Assembly: GCF_907164575.1 (NCBI RefSeq)
Contig: NZ_CAJQYY010000006.1
Span: 124,001-188,000 of the forward strand
Origin: Paraburkholderia gardini
Lineage (GTDB): Bacteria; Pseudomonadota; Gammaproteobacteria; Burkholderiales; Burkholderiaceae
Length of the DNA stretch: 64,000 bases
Direction of reading: 5' to 3'
A program made the translations under genes and the position numbers. Position 1 is the stretch's first letter, and every line of letters starts with the position of its first letter. The notes beneath the pieces are model-generated. The model had not been told where the DNA came from. It made no database searches and saw only the letters and a program-made list of their open reading frames with translations. Positions 9,157-17,944 of this stretch are shown here, in pieces.

Positions 9157-10089
9157 ATGAGTCAGCAACGCGAGGCGATCGATACTTACTTACTACGCGT
9201 CTTGCACACGCTGTTGATGGAACGCAGCGTGACCCGCGCGGCGGTCAAGCTCAACCAGTCACAACCCGCCATCAGCGCGGCACTGCGTCGCCTGCGCGAC
9301 ATCACCGGCGACCCGCTGCTGGTGCGCGGCAAGTCGGGCATGGTGCCGACCGAGTATGGGCTGCGTCTGCTCGAACCCGTGCAGAACGCACTGCGCGAAA
9401 TCGAGCGCATCAAGTTCCAGCAGCACAATTTCGATCCTGCCACGTCCATTCGCTGCTACCGCATCGGTTGCCCGGATTACCTCAACGTGCTGTTCGTGCC
9501 GACGGTCGTCGAACGCTTCCGTCAGGCTGCGCCGAACGCGACGCTCGAGTTTCATTCGCTCGGCCCCTCCTTCGACTACGAGCTCGCGCTCGAGGACGGC
9601 AAGCTCGATACCGTCGTCGGCAACTGGCCGGAACCGCCTGAGCAACTGCATCTGTCGAATCTGTTCGTCGACCAGATCGTATGCCTGATGAGCAACACGC
9701 ATCCGTTCGCCAAACGCGGCGGCCTGACGCTCGACCAGTACCTGAACGCCCCGCATCTCGCACCGACGCCGTATTCGGTGGGCCAGCGCGGCGCGATCGA
9801 CGTTCACCTCGCGCGTGAACGTCTCAAACGCCATGTCGTCGTGACACTGCCTTACTTCAACCTCGCGCCGTATGTGCTGGTCAAGTCCGATCTGATCTTC
9901 ACCACGACGCGTCTTTTCGCCGATCACTACGCGAAGTTCCTGCCGCTCACCGTCGTGCCCGCGCCGCTCGATTTTCCGCCGATGCAGTACTACCAGTTGT
10001 GGCACGAGCGCTGCCATTACTCCGATGAAGTGCGCTGGCTCAGAAGCCTCGTCTCCGAAGCGACCCGCACGCTGATCGACAAGCCTTAA
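9157..10089 (+). CDS. LysR family regulator beside purine transporter
   Basis: 310 residues with an N-terminal winged helix (SVTRAAVKLNQSQPAISAALRRLRD, about 24-50) and a C-terminal effector domain. GGAGA lies seven bases before the ATG. It diverges from the BMP-type transporter operon and converges on the 8-oxoguanine deaminase gene. The context suggests control of purine uptake or breakdown; the effector is unknown. The octamer CGCATATA at 9103-9110, just upstream of this gene, recurs on the opposite strand at 11891-11898 in the gap between the deaminase gene and uraH, which could reflect a shared binding site, though this is only a short match. Confidence 0.9.
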   Translation: MSQQREAIDTYLLRVLHTLLMERSVTRAAVKLNQSQPAISAALRRLRDITGDPLLVRGKSGMVPTEYGLRLLEPVQNALREIERIKFQQHNFDPATSIRCYRIGCPDYLNVLFVPTVVERFRQAAPNATLEFHSLGPSFDYELALEDGKLDTVVGNWPEPPEQLHLSNLFVDQIVCLMSNTHPFAKRGGLTLDQYLNAPHLAPTPYSVGQRGAIDVHLARERLKRHVVVTLPYFNLAPYVLVKSDLIFTTTRLFADHYAKFLPLTVVPAPLDFPPMQYYQLWHERCHYSDEVRWLRSLVSEATRTLIDKP

Positions 10090-10176
10090 GCGTTCTCTTC
10101 GACGTTCACACCAGCGCGCGGAACGCGTGGCCGGTGCGAATGTCTTTCTTCTTGCGTCCTTCGTCCTGCGTGCAGC

Positions 10177-11583
10177 TCAGGCCGCGGCTTCGTACAGACT
10201 TTTCGCCAGACGGTTGTGCTGCTCGATCACCGTGCCCAGCTCGACCGTCGTCAAAACGCCGTCCTTCACCACGATCTTTCCGCCAATCACGCTGTGCGCA
10301 ACCTGTGACGGCGCGCAGAACACAAGCGCGGCAACCGGGTCGTGCAACGCGCCGGCGAACAACGGCTGACGCAGGTCGAACGCGACAAAATCCGCTGCCA
10401 TGCCGGGCGCCAGCGCGCCGATATCGTCGCGATTGAGCACCTTCGCGCCACCGAGCGTCGCGATTTCGAGCGCTTCGCGCGCAGTCATCGCCTCGGGACC
10501 GAACCCGACGCGCTGAAGCAGCAGCGCCTGACGCACTTCGGCGACCATCTGCGCGCCGTCGTTCGACGCGGAACCATCGACACCGAGACCCACCGGCACG
10601 CCCGCGAGCCGCATCTTTTTCACCGGCGCGATTCCGGACGCAAGCCGCATGTTCGAACACGGACAATGCGCGACGCCGGTTCCGGTCCGTGCGAAGAGTG
10701 CGATGCCTTCGTCGTCGAGCTGCACACAGTGCGCGTGCCACACGTCATGCCCGACCCAGCCGAGATCTTCCGCGTACTGCGCCGGCGTCATGCCGAACTT
10801 CTCGCGGCTGTACGCGATGTCGTTGACGTTCTCCGCCAGATGCGTGTGCAGCGACACGCCATACTGCCGCGCGAGCGCCGCCGATTCGCGCATCAGGTCG
10901 CGGCTCACCGAAAACGGCGAGCAGGGCGCGACGACCATCCGCAGCATCGCGTAGCGACCGTCGTCGTGATACGTCTCGATCAGCCGCTGCGTGTCCTTCA
11001 GGATGTCCGCTTCCTTTTCGACGACCGGATCCGGCGGCAATCCGCCATCCTTCTGCCCGACGCTCATGCTGCCGCGGCTCGCATGAAAACGCATGCCGAT
11101 GCGCTGCGCGGCCACGATGCTGTCGTCGAGCCGGCTGCCGTTCAGATAGATGTACAGATGGTCGCTCGACGTCGTGCAGCCGGAAAGCAGCAGTTCGGCC
11201 ATCGCGGTCAGCGTCGACACTTCGATCATCTCCGGCGTGAGGTTCGCCCACACCTTGTACAGATTCGTCAGCCAGCCGAAAAGCTCCGCATCCTGCGCGG
11301 CGGGAATGGCCCGCGTCAGGCTTTGATACATGTGGTGATGGGTGTTGACGAGCCCCGGAATCACGAGGTGTCCGCGCATGTCGAGCACTTCGTCGGCGCT
11401 TTCTGGCAGTTCGTGGGTCGGGCCCGCCGCGACGATCCGGTTGTCTTCGATATAGAGGCCGCCGTCGCGTATTTCGCGCCGCGTGGCATCCATGGTGACC
11501 AGCACGTCGGCGTGCTTCACCAGCATCGTCCGGCCGCGCCTTGGTGTCTGTGATATCTGCGATGTTTGTGTCTGCATCGTCAT
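10177..11583 (-). CDS. 8-oxoguanine deaminase (amidohydrolase superfamily)
   Basis: 468 residues from the ATG at 11583, which has GGGAG upstream; an internal ATG (MLVKHADVLVTMD, residue 20) matches the usual family start. Metal and active-site marks of cytosine/guanine-deaminase-type amidohydrolases are present: NTHHHMYQSLTRAIP (80-94), LHTHLAENVND, WHAHCVQLDDEG and LGVDGSASNDG. The sequence pattern is that of proteins long annotated as hydroxydechloroatrazine ethylaminohydrolase and now known as 8-oxoguanine deaminases, which release ammonia and yield urate. Urate is the substrate of puuD nearby, so this enzyme feeds the pathway encoded here. Guanine or isoxanthopterin deamination cannot be excluded. 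Confidence 0.85.
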   Translation of the reverse strand: MTMQTQTSQISQTPRRGRTMLVKHADVLVTMDATRREIRDGGLYIEDNRIVAAGPTHELPESADEVLDMRGHLVIPGLVNTHHHMYQSLTRAIPAAQDAELFGWLTNLYKVWANLTPEMIEVSTLTAMAELLLSGCTTSSDHLYIYLNGSRLDDSIVAAQRIGMRFHASRGSMSVGQKDGGLPPDPVVEKEADILKDTQRLIETYHDDGRYAMLRMVVAPCSPFSVSRDLMRESAALARQYGVSLHTHLAENVNDIAYSREKFGMTPAQYAEDLGWVGHDVWHAHCVQLDDEGIALFARTGTGVAHCPCSNMRLASGIAPVKKMRLAGVPVGLGVDGSASNDGAQMVAEVRQALLLQRVGFGPEAMTAREALEIATLGGAKVLNRDDIGALAPGMAADFVAFDLRQPLFAGALHDPVAALVFCAPSQVAHSVIGGKIVVKDGVLTTVELGTVIEQHNRLAKSLYEAAA

Positions 11584-12080
11584 TCGTGTCTCCCGGTTCC
11601 CGCGAGGTTGATACCGTCCGAACGCGATGCGGCGAGCACGCTCCGGCGCCGCCGCGTCCATTCGAACGCCGTTGGCCCGGTTACCCAGCGTACAGCGCCG
11701 TCTTCGGGATGCACAGCACGCTGCGCATTGGCGTAACCTTCAGCGGCCAAAATTGCGCTGGCAATTCACCCAGTCGCCATACTTGTCTTCACAAACCCGA
11801 TATACCGGTCCTTTTCTGACGTCGGCAGGATCGGTCCAGGTTTCGGCGTGCCTGGGAAAACCCGTATCCAGCGGACGTGAAACGCGTATATATATGCGCC
11901 AGGTATTATCTTTCCTATCGGGCACGCGCGGACGCAACATCCTTTTTACAATGGCTCCCACGGCGCTCGCTTCAATTCGCCGACGGGTATGTAGCCACTG
12001 ACGTGGAGCCTCGATCCGCCGCAACGTATTCTGGATCGGGCCGCCGCTGAAACTCGCAATTTACACAAGGAAAACTGCGA
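11584..12080. other. Intergenic region with probable divergent promoters
   Basis: About 500 bases without a convincing gene between the 8-oxoguanine deaminase and uraH. It contains an AT-rich near-palindrome around 11883-11899 (GCGTATATATATGCGC), a plausible regulator site, and promoter-like AT-rich sequence after it. The open frames here have no recognisable protein similarity. Confidence 0.4.
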
Positions 12081-12434
12081 ATGGGCAAGCTCACTACCCA
12101 CGTGCTCGACACCGCGAACGGCCGTCCCGGCGCCGGCATCAAGGTCGAACTCTTCGCGCTCTCCGGCGACACGCGCCGCGCGATCAAAACCACCACCACC
12201 AATCACGACGGCCGTTGCGATGCGCCCCTGCTCGAAGGCGACGCACTCGTTACCGGCGAATACGAACTCGTGTTCCATGCAGGCGACTACTTTGCCGGGA
12301 CCGGCACGCAAGCACCCGAACCGCGCTTCGTCGATCGTGTCGTGCTGCGTTTTGGCGTCGCCGATGCGGGCGCGCACTGGCATGTGCCGCTGCTGGTGTC
12401 GCCGTGGTCATGGAGCACGTATCGCGGCAGTTAG
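12081..12434 (+). CDS. uraH: 5-hydroxyisourate hydrolase (transthyretin-like)
   Basis: 117 residues ending in the family signature YRGS. The N-terminal GKLTTHVLDTANGRPGAGI carries the conserved histidine and the middle has the arginine and histidine residues of the HIUase site. The enzyme opens 5-hydroxyisourate, the unstable product of urate oxidation, to OHCU in the cytoplasm. AAGGAAAA lies before the ATG. It is followed in the same direction, 235 nt later, by puuD, which makes its substrate, and the product is used by UraD at 17.4 kb. Confidence 0.95.
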   Translation: MGKLTTHVLDTANGRPGAGIKVELFALSGDTRRAIKTTTTNHDGRCDAPLLEGDALVTGEYELVFHAGDYFAGTGTQAPEPRFVDRVVLRFGVADAGAHWHVPLLVSPWSWSTYRGS

Positions 12435-12669
12435 GGCGGCAGCGGTTGTCTCGATGCATGCAAGGAACAGACGGTCAGCGGATATGAACCGGCAGCCCTG
12501 GTGAAAACCGCACACCCGCGCACCGCGCTCACTCCGACACAACCCGACTGGATAGCAACGACCCGCAATACCGCCGCGTTTTGCAGATGCCAGGAGACGC
12601 ACCTGCAAAACGCCGTCGAATCGAATAGCAAGGCGCTACGCGCCAACGAATGAGAAGTGGAGGCGTTTC

Positions 12670-13863
12670 ATGGAAGGCTTTATCACCGACTGGCTGAATC
12701 TCGCGATTCGCTGGTTTCACGTTATCGCTGCGATCGCCTGGATCGGCGAATCGTTTTATTTCGTCGCGCTCGACAACAGCCTGAAACCACCGACTGACCC
12801 GAACCAGCGTCGCCGGGGGGTCTTCGGCGAGCTGTGGCATGTGCACGGCGGCGGCTTCTACAACATGCAGAAGTACACCGTCGCGCCGCCGGAAATGCCG
12901 GAAGACCTGCACTGGTCCAAGTGGCCGTCGTACACGACGTGGCTCTCGGGCTTCGGCCTTTTCACCGTGCTGTATCTGTTTGCACCGAACACCTACCTGA
13001 TCGACAAGAACGTGCTCGACATGGGCCCCGTCGTCGCGATCTTTTCGGCGCTTGGGTTCCTGATGGCCGGCTGGATTGTCTATGACTCGCTGTGCCGTCT
13101 GCTGGGCAACAAGGACCGCGTGCTCGGCATCTGCGTCGGCATCTATGTGCTGATCGCGGCATGGCTTGCCTGCCACATCTTCGCGGGCCGCGCCGCGTAT
13201 CTGATCATGGGCGCGATGCTCGCGACGATCATGTCGGCGAACGTGTTCTTCGTGATCATCCCGGGTCAGCGCAAGATGGTCGACGCAATGCTCAAGGGCG
13301 AAGTGCCGAATCCGGTCTACGGCAAGCGCGGCAAGCAGCGCTCGGTACACAACACGTATTTCACGCTGCCGGTCGTGTTCGCGATGCTCTCGAACCACTA
13401 CGCGATGACGTACACGCATCCGTACAACTGGGCCGTGCTCGTCGTGATCATGCTGGCGGGCGCGCTGATCCGCCAGTTCTTCGTGATGCGCCATCGCGGC
13501 CAGGTGCTGTGGTATCTGCCGCTGGTCGGGATTGCGTTGATGTTCGTCGCCGTGGCCTCTACGATGCCCAAGCCTGTGGTCGCGCAGGCACAGGCCGCGA
13601 ACGCGCCCGTCCTCAAGATCGCCGACATCCAGCCGGTGTTGCAGCAGCGGTGCGTCGCCTGCCACTCCGCGCACCCGACGATGATGGGTAGCGCGCCGGC
13701 CGGCGTGCTGTTCGATACGCCCGACGAAATTTCGCGGAACGCGCAGCGGATTTATCAGCAGGCGGTGACGCTGAAAGCAATGCCGCTTGGCAACGTCACG
13801 CACATGACCGACGACGAGCGGCAGAAAATCGCCGCGTGGTTCCAGGGCGGTGCGATCAAATAG
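12670..13863 (+). CDS. puuD: Membrane urate oxidase with C-terminal cytochrome c domain
   Basis: 397 residues. Residues 1-295 form a membrane region with about eight spans (starting MEGFITDWLNLAIRWFHVIA and with FHV, HVHGGGFY and SNHYAMTYTHP histidines). Residues 300-397 form a small c-type cytochrome with CVACHS at 328-333 and a likely axial methionine in KAMPLGN. This is the architecture of PuuD, which oxidises urate to 5-hydroxyisourate and passes electrons to the respiratory chain instead of O2, thereby avoiding peroxide. GGAGG precedes the ATG. No separate cofactor-free uricase gene is present, so this gene probably supplies the urate oxidation step. Confidence 0.92.
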   Translation: MEGFITDWLNLAIRWFHVIAAIAWIGESFYFVALDNSLKPPTDPNQRRRGVFGELWHVHGGGFYNMQKYTVAPPEMPEDLHWSKWPSYTTWLSGFGLFTVLYLFAPNTYLIDKNVLDMGPVVAIFSALGFLMAGWIVYDSLCRLLGNKDRVLGICVGIYVLIAAWLACHIFAGRAAYLIMGAMLATIMSANVFFVIIPGQRKMVDAMLKGEVPNPVYGKRGKQRSVHNTYFTLPVVFAMLSNHYAMTYTHPYNWAVLVVIMLAGALIRQFFVMRHRGQVLWYLPLVGIALMFVAVASTMPKPVVAQAQAANAPVLKIADIQPVLQQRCVACHSAHPTMMGSAPAGVLFDTPDEISRNAQRIYQQAVTLKAMPLGNVTHMTDDERQKIAAWFQGGAIK

Positions 13864-13924
13864 CGCTACTTATCGGGTGCTACGGGACATCGGGCTTCCA
13901 GTTTCCCTGTTACGGTGCATCAGA

Positions 13925-13955
13925 ACGGGCCTTTGCGGAAGCAAAGGCCCGTTTT
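13925..13955 (+). terminator. Rho-independent terminator after puuD
   Basis: A perfect 12-bp stem (13925-13936 with 13941-13952, ACGGGCCTTTGC) with loop GGAA is followed by TTTT. It separates the uraH-puuD unit from the hipBA pair. Confidence 0.9.
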
Positions 13956-13991
13956 CATCTGAAGCCCGGAATAGTTATGTCTGTATCTCTT

Positions 13992-14116
13992 GGGCTACAT
14001 TTTTGGCGCTATTAGCTATTTATGCAGCCTTTGGGCTACAAGTTAGCGTGGAAAGTTTGTATCCTGTGGGCTACAATAAATTGCATAAACCCGCCTATTG
14101 ATGCCCAAGGGCTACA
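13992..14116 (+). promoter_or_regulatory. Four direct GGGCTACA repeats, candidate HipB operator array
   Basis: The octamer GGGCTACA occurs at 13992-13999, 14033-14040, 14068-14075 and 14109-14116, all in the same orientation, with start-to-start distances of 41, 35 and 41 bases. The surroundings are AT-rich. A possible -10 hexamer TACAAT (14072-14077) overlaps the third copy, and the fourth copy contains the GGG of the AAGGG ribosome-binding site and ends one base before the hipB ATG. A DNA-binding antitoxin bound here would cover both promoter and translation start. The link to HipB is inferred from position only. Confidence 0.65.
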
Positions 14117-14117
14117 T

Positions 14118-14387
14118 ATGACCACGCTCGCAGACGTCTCGGACATGCTAAAGGATGTCCGCCATGAAACCGCCCTTTCACAGGGCGAACTGGCTCGACG
14201 CGCCGGTGTCGCGCGCACGACAGTCGCCCGTATGGAAACGCTGGCGAGAGGCGACATGAGCGTGTCGGTTCTTGTCCGCCTGCTGGAGGCCGCCGGTTAC
14301 GATCTGAAAGTTGTTGCTCACGGGCACGGTCGCACGCTTGAGGACATCCTCGCCGAGCAGCGTGCATCGAACGGGCCGGCGCAATGA
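14118..14387 (+). CDS. hipB: HipB-like antitoxin, XRE-family helix-turn-helix protein
   Basis: 89 residues starting MTTLADVSDML, with a Cro/CI helix-turn-helix (LSQGELARRAGVARTTVARMETLARGD, about 19-41) followed by a short dimerisation part. The chosen ATG matches the usual length of HipB-like proteins; the frame is open upstream but runs through the repeat array. Its last four bases overlap the start of hipA (ATGA), the standard antitoxin-first arrangement with translational coupling. HipB-type proteins bind their own promoter and hold the HipA kinase inactive. Confidence 0.88.
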   Translation: MTTLADVSDMLKDVRHETALSQGELARRAGVARTTVARMETLARGDMSVSVLVRLLEAAGYDLKVVAHGHGRTLEDILAEQRASNGPAQ

Positions 14388-15742
14388 GGCTTGATGTTCA
14401 TGTGCAAGGCCGCAAGGTCGCCTCGCTGTTTCGTGAGCGCGACGACTACGTGCTCAAGTATGGGCGTGACGTCGCGGCAACCGATTTCATCAGCCTCGCG
14501 ATGCCGGTGCGCGAAGAAGCGTGGCGCTGGCCGCGCGACCTGCATCCTTTCTTTCGCCAGAACCTCCCCGAAGGTTATCTGCTGGGCCTGATCCGCGAGC
14601 AGTTCGGGCCTTTGCTCGACGGCACCGACCTGTCGCTCCTTGCCGTGGTCGGCGCTATGGGAATTGGCCGTGTCACGGTGACCCCGGAAGGCGTCGCGCC
14701 CGGAACGGAACTGCAGGCGCTCGACGTCAAGGAAATTCTTCAGGGCGACAACACGGCCGATCACTTCGCCCAGCTGGTTCGCCAATACGCGCGGGCGGCT
14801 ATCTCCGGCGCTGTTCCGAAGTTCATCGCGCCGGAAAGCGATACCGCCAGCCAGGCAACGCCGCCACTGCCGCTCGGCAAATCGACGATCAAGACGAGCC
14901 GGTATATCGTCAAAGGCTCGGACGAGAACACGCCGTTTCTCGGCTTCAACGAGTTCTACTCGATGCGCGTACTAGACAAGCTCGACGTCGCGCCTGTTGC
15001 ACGCACGCAGATGTCCGACGATGGCCGCGCGCTCGTTGTCGAACGTTTCGACGTGAACGAAGCAGGATTGCCGGTGCATGGCGTCGAGGACATGTGCGGC
15101 CTGCTCGGTCTGCCGCCGCACGAAAAGTACAACTCGACGACCGAGAAAATGGTCAACGCAGCAAAAGCGTATCTGCTTCAGCGGGACAGTCTGCGCCTGC
15201 AGCTCGAACAGCTCGCGTGGCACCTGCTGACGAACTACGTTGTCCGCAACGCCGACTGTCACACGAAGAACGTGGCGCTCTTCTACACGTCCGTCGACGA
15301 TATCGCGTTCACGCCCGCGTACGACATCGTAACGACCCAGGCTTATCCGCGCTTCGCGGCGAACCCGCCGGGGCTACCCGTCGATGGCCGCAAGACATGG
15401 GCGGCCGGAAAGACACTCGAACGTTTCTTCAACACGCGAGCCGGTATTGCGCCGCGTGTTTATGCGACGATGGTCGAAGCACTCTGCGACTCAGCGGTAT
15501 CCGTGGGTCACGAGGTGATCGCGGCGGCCAATAACGAGCCGCAGTGGCGCACCGTGGCCAAACAGATGCTGCACGCGTGGAACGAAGGAATGGAATCGTT
15601 GCGCAGCCCCAGAAAGAGCGTGCACTTCAAGGGGCTGACATCTGCGATAGAAGCCGCTGGATTCTCGGATCCGGAGCCGGCCGAACCCCCGCGAAAAGTC
15701 GTCGGACGCTCGCCGCTACTGGGCAAACGCGGCGGAATTTAG
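14384..15742 (+). CDS. hipA: HipA-type serine/threonine kinase toxin
   Basis: 452 residues, close to E. coli HipA (440). The kinase core is intact: a Gly-containing loop ISGAVPKF (140-147), an ATP lysine in YIVKGSD (174-180), catalytic VVRNADCHTKN (286-296, with D291, K295 and N296) and a metal-binding PAYDI (311-315, D314). HipA toxins phosphorylate aminoacyl-tRNA synthetases such as GltX, which causes growth arrest or persistence. Because the key residues are all present, the toxin is predicted active and in need of HipB. The pair is inserted between puuD and allA and is bounded by a terminator on each side, which suggests it arrived as a unit. Confidence 0.9.
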   Translation: MRLDVHVQGRKVASLFRERDDYVLKYGRDVAATDFISLAMPVREEAWRWPRDLHPFFRQNLPEGYLLGLIREQFGPLLDGTDLSLLAVVGAMGIGRVTVTPEGVAPGTELQALDVKEILQGDNTADHFAQLVRQYARAAISGAVPKFIAPESDTASQATPPLPLGKSTIKTSRYIVKGSDENTPFLGFNEFYSMRVLDKLDVAPVARTQMSDDGRALVVERFDVNEAGLPVHGVEDMCGLLGLPPHEKYNSTTEKMVNAAKAYLLQRDSLRLQLEQLAWHLLTNYVVRNADCHTKNVALFYTSVDDIAFTPAYDIVTTQAYPRFAANPPGLPVDGRKTWAAGKTLERFFNTRAGIAPRVYATMVEALCDSAVSVGHEVIAAANNEPQWRTVAKQMLHAWNEGMESLRSPRKSVHFKGLTSAIEAAGFSDPEPAEPPRKVVGRSPLLGKRGGI

Positions 15743-15763
15743 GCCCCGACTGCCCCGGCAAAC

Positions 15764-15793
15764 AAAAAACCCACGGATGCCGTGGGTTTTTTT
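15764..15793. terminator. Bidirectional terminator between hipA and allA
   Basis: A 7-bp perfect stem (15770-15776 with 15780-15786, CCCACGG) with a 3-nt loop has six A before and seven T after it. It can therefore serve both hipA (plus strand) and allA (minus strand). Confidence 0.88.
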
Positions 15794-15814
15794 CGCATCG
15801 AACCGTCCATGCAG

Positions 15815-16327
15815 TCAGGCCGACACTGCGCTCAATGCATCTTCGGTAAGCCAGAGCGATTCGGCCAGATCCTGCTCGTTGAGATTCAGCCCGTCGCCGC
15901 CACGATCGACGACGACAAAATCGCTTACCTCGCCGAGCGCGATCAACGGATGGTGCCAGACGCCCTTCGCGTAGTTCACGCCCTGCCAGCCACTCGTGAC
16001 GAACGCGCGAATCTCCGCCGCATCCAGATCGCCCGTCGGTGCCACGACCACCAGATACGGCTTGTCGTTGAGCGGCACGAACGACTGGCTTCCCAACGGA
16101 TGCCGCTCGAGCATTTTCACCTCGAACGGCAGCACGCGCGGCTGTCCGCGAAACAGGTTGACGAGCGTGCGGCCGCCCTCGTCCGTCACATCGACTTTCG
16201 CGAGATCGTGAAAGCGGATCGTCGTGCCGAGATTGATCGGAATCTGCTTCGCGCCTTCGAGTTCGATCACGTCGCCGAACGGGGCGAACGCTTCGCGCGT
16301 CAACGGTTCGATGGCGAGCGTTTTCAT
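15815..16327 (-). CDS. allA: Ureidoglycolate lyase
   Basis: 170 residues starting [22 protein letters not shown], with the family segments [28 protein letters not shown] and WHHPLIAL. AllA is a small cupin-like enzyme that splits (S)-ureidoglycolate into glyoxylate and urea, the last step of the urate route here. The ATG at 16327 overlaps the stop of alc as ATGA, so the two genes are translationally coupled. It is last in its operon and is followed by the bidirectional terminator. Confidence 0.93.
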   Translation of the reverse strand: MKTLAIEPLTREAFAPFGDVIELEGAKQIPINLGTTIRFHDLAKVDVTDEGGRTLVNLFRGQPRVLPFEVKMLERHPLGSQSFVPLNDKPYLVVVAPTGDLDAAEIRAFVTSGWQGVNYAKGVWHHPLIALGEVSDFVVVDRGGDGLNLNEQDLAESLWLTEDALSAVSA

Positions 16328-17337
16328 GATGCGAGCGTGCCCCACAGACGCAGACGCGACACACCACCGTCCGGAATGATGTTAAAGCGCACGTGCGTGA
16401 CCGGCCCGAGCGCCGCAAGCTCGCTTTCGAAGTCATGCTGCTTGTCCATCTGCAGTTTCTGTTCGCCGAGCAGCACCGGCCAGAACATCGCCTGCGTGAC
16501 GAGCGAGCTGTCCGTGCCGCCCGTCACGTACGCAGCCTGGATCGAGCAGCGGTCCGGGAAGTTGCCCTTGAAATGGGCCGTGTCGACTTCGATCTTCCTG
16601 ATGACGCCCGGTTGCGCCAGCGCCACGATCGCCCAGTCGTTACCCGGCTCGCGACGACGGCGCGTTTCCCAGCCGTCACCCATGTTCACACCGCGGCCCG
16701 GCATCAGGATCGTCGATGCGGCACCGAAGTGCTGGTTGTTCGCAGCCACGAGATACGCACCGTTTTCCATCGCGGCCAGATCGAACTGTTCGGTGCGGCT
16801 CGCGCCCGCCCAGTCGACCTGCGGCTGACCATACACGCGCAGGCGCGCAATGCCGCCGTCCGGATAGATATTGACGCGCAGATGCGTGAACGCGTTCGCA
16901 TCTGCGACGTCGACGTAGTGATGGCTGTTGCCCTGCAACGTCATCGAAGGAACGATTTCGGTCCATTGCGTCGACGGGTTCGGCGCGCCATCCACTACAC
17001 GCGCCGCTTCAACCGAAGCCGCCGGCGGAAAATTGCCGGTGAAGTGGCTCGTGTCGATATCGAGACCCTTGATCACACCCGGGCGCGCGAGCTTCACGAT
17101 GCACCAGTCGTAGCCGCTGACGCGCTTGCGACGCGTCTCCCAGCCGTCCATCCACTTGCCGTGTTCGTCGTATTTGCCCGGAATGAAGACCGCCGGCTCG
17201 GGATTCAGCATGCGTTCTTTCGGCGCGAAGAAATCGTCGCTGGTTTCGAGCGCCTGTGCGCCCAGACGCGGATCCGCCAGGTTCACATAACGGCGCGTGA
17301 AGTCGGGGGCGTTGGGATCGAGAGTCGGGAGTGCCAT
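16324..17337 (-). CDS. alc: Allantoicase
   Basis: 337 residues built of two similar beta-jelly-roll repeats, visible in the paired motifs GWETRRKR (about 66) and GWETRRRR (about 229), [13 protein letters not shown] and [13 protein letters not shown], and [14 protein letters not shown] and [14 protein letters not shown]. Allantoicase hydrolyses allantoate to (S)-ureidoglycolate and urea. AAGGAAG precedes the ATG. It lies 85 nt after uraD and overlaps allA by four bases. Confidence 0.95.
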   Translation of the reverse strand: MALPTLDPNAPDFTRRYVNLADPRLGAQALETSDDFFAPKERMLNPEPAVFIPGKYDEHGKWMDGWETRRKRVSGYDWCIVKLARPGVIKGLDIDTSHFTGNFPPAASVEAARVVDGAPNPSTQWTEIVPSMTLQGNSHHYVDVADANAFTHLRVNIYPDGGIARLRVYGQPQVDWAGASRTEQFDLAAMENGAYLVAANNQHFGAASTILMPGRGVNMGDGWETRRRREPGNDWAIVALAQPGVIRKIEVDTAHFKGNFPDRCSIQAAYVTGGTDSSLVTQAMFWPVLLGEQKLQMDKQHDFESELAALGPVTHVRFNIIPDGGVSRLRLWGTLAS

Positions 17338-17422
17338 CGTTGTCTTCCTTTGTGTCTGTTAATGCAAAAAGCGCTTCGATTTCGGTTCGGCCTGCGTGAT
17401 GCGTCCGGCGCACCGGACGCAC

Positions 17423-17944
17423 TTACGCGTCGATCAGGTCGTCGAGTCTGAAGCGTGCGATGCGATAGATCTGGTCGAGGCTCGCGCGCAACTCGTCCGC
17501 ACGGCTATTGTTCACGCGCGCCTCGAAGTTCGCGATGATGCCGTGGCGGTCATAGCCGCGCACCGCGAGAACGAACGGGAAGCCGAACTTCTCGCGATAA
17601 GCCTGGTTCAGGTGCAGCAGCCTGTCGAACTCTTCCTGCGTGCACTGCGAGAGGCCCGCGCCGCTCTGCTCGCGCGTCGACTCGGCGGTCAGTTCGCCGC
17701 GCACCGCGGCTTTCCCGGCGAGCTCCGGGTGAGCGTTGATGAGCGCCAGCTGTTTCGCTTCACCGGCTGTTTCGACCGCGTGCGACATCGTGCGATGCAA
17801 CGCGTCGATATCGACGTAAGGCCGTTGCGAAGCGGCGATTTCCGCGACCCACGGCGAGTGCTCGAAAATGCCTGACAACGCCGCGACGAACGCGTCGGTC
17901 GAGGTGTGATTGAGCTGGTCGAGGGTATATTGCATGGCCTTCAT
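17423..17944 (-). CDS. uraD: OHCU decarboxylase
   Basis: 173 residues from the ATG at 17944, which overlaps the stop of puuE as ATGA. The family signature is present: IFEHSPWVAEIAASQRP, the histidine-containing ALHRTMSHAV, LALINAHPELAGKAA and KFGFPFVLAVRGYDR. UraD converts 2-oxo-4-hydroxy-4-carboxy-5-ureidoimidazoline to (S)-allantoin, after UraH and before PuuE. The open frame upstream of 17944 lies inside puuE and is not family-like. Joining uraD with puuE as one translational unit places two successive steps together. Confidence 0.95.
   Translation of the reverse strand: MKAMQYTLDQLNHTSTDAFVAALSGIFEHSPWVAEIAASQRPYVDIDALHRTMSHAVETAGEAKQLALINAHPELAGKAAVRGELTAESTREQSGAGLSQCTQEEFDRLLHLNQAYREKFGFPFVLAVRGYDRHGIIANFEARVNNSRADELRASLDQIYRIARFRLDDLIDA

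Noticed and set aside
14384..15742. HipA as a degenerate toxin
   Set aside because: Catalytic D291, K295, N296 and D314 are all present and the frame is intact, so inactivity cannot be claimed.
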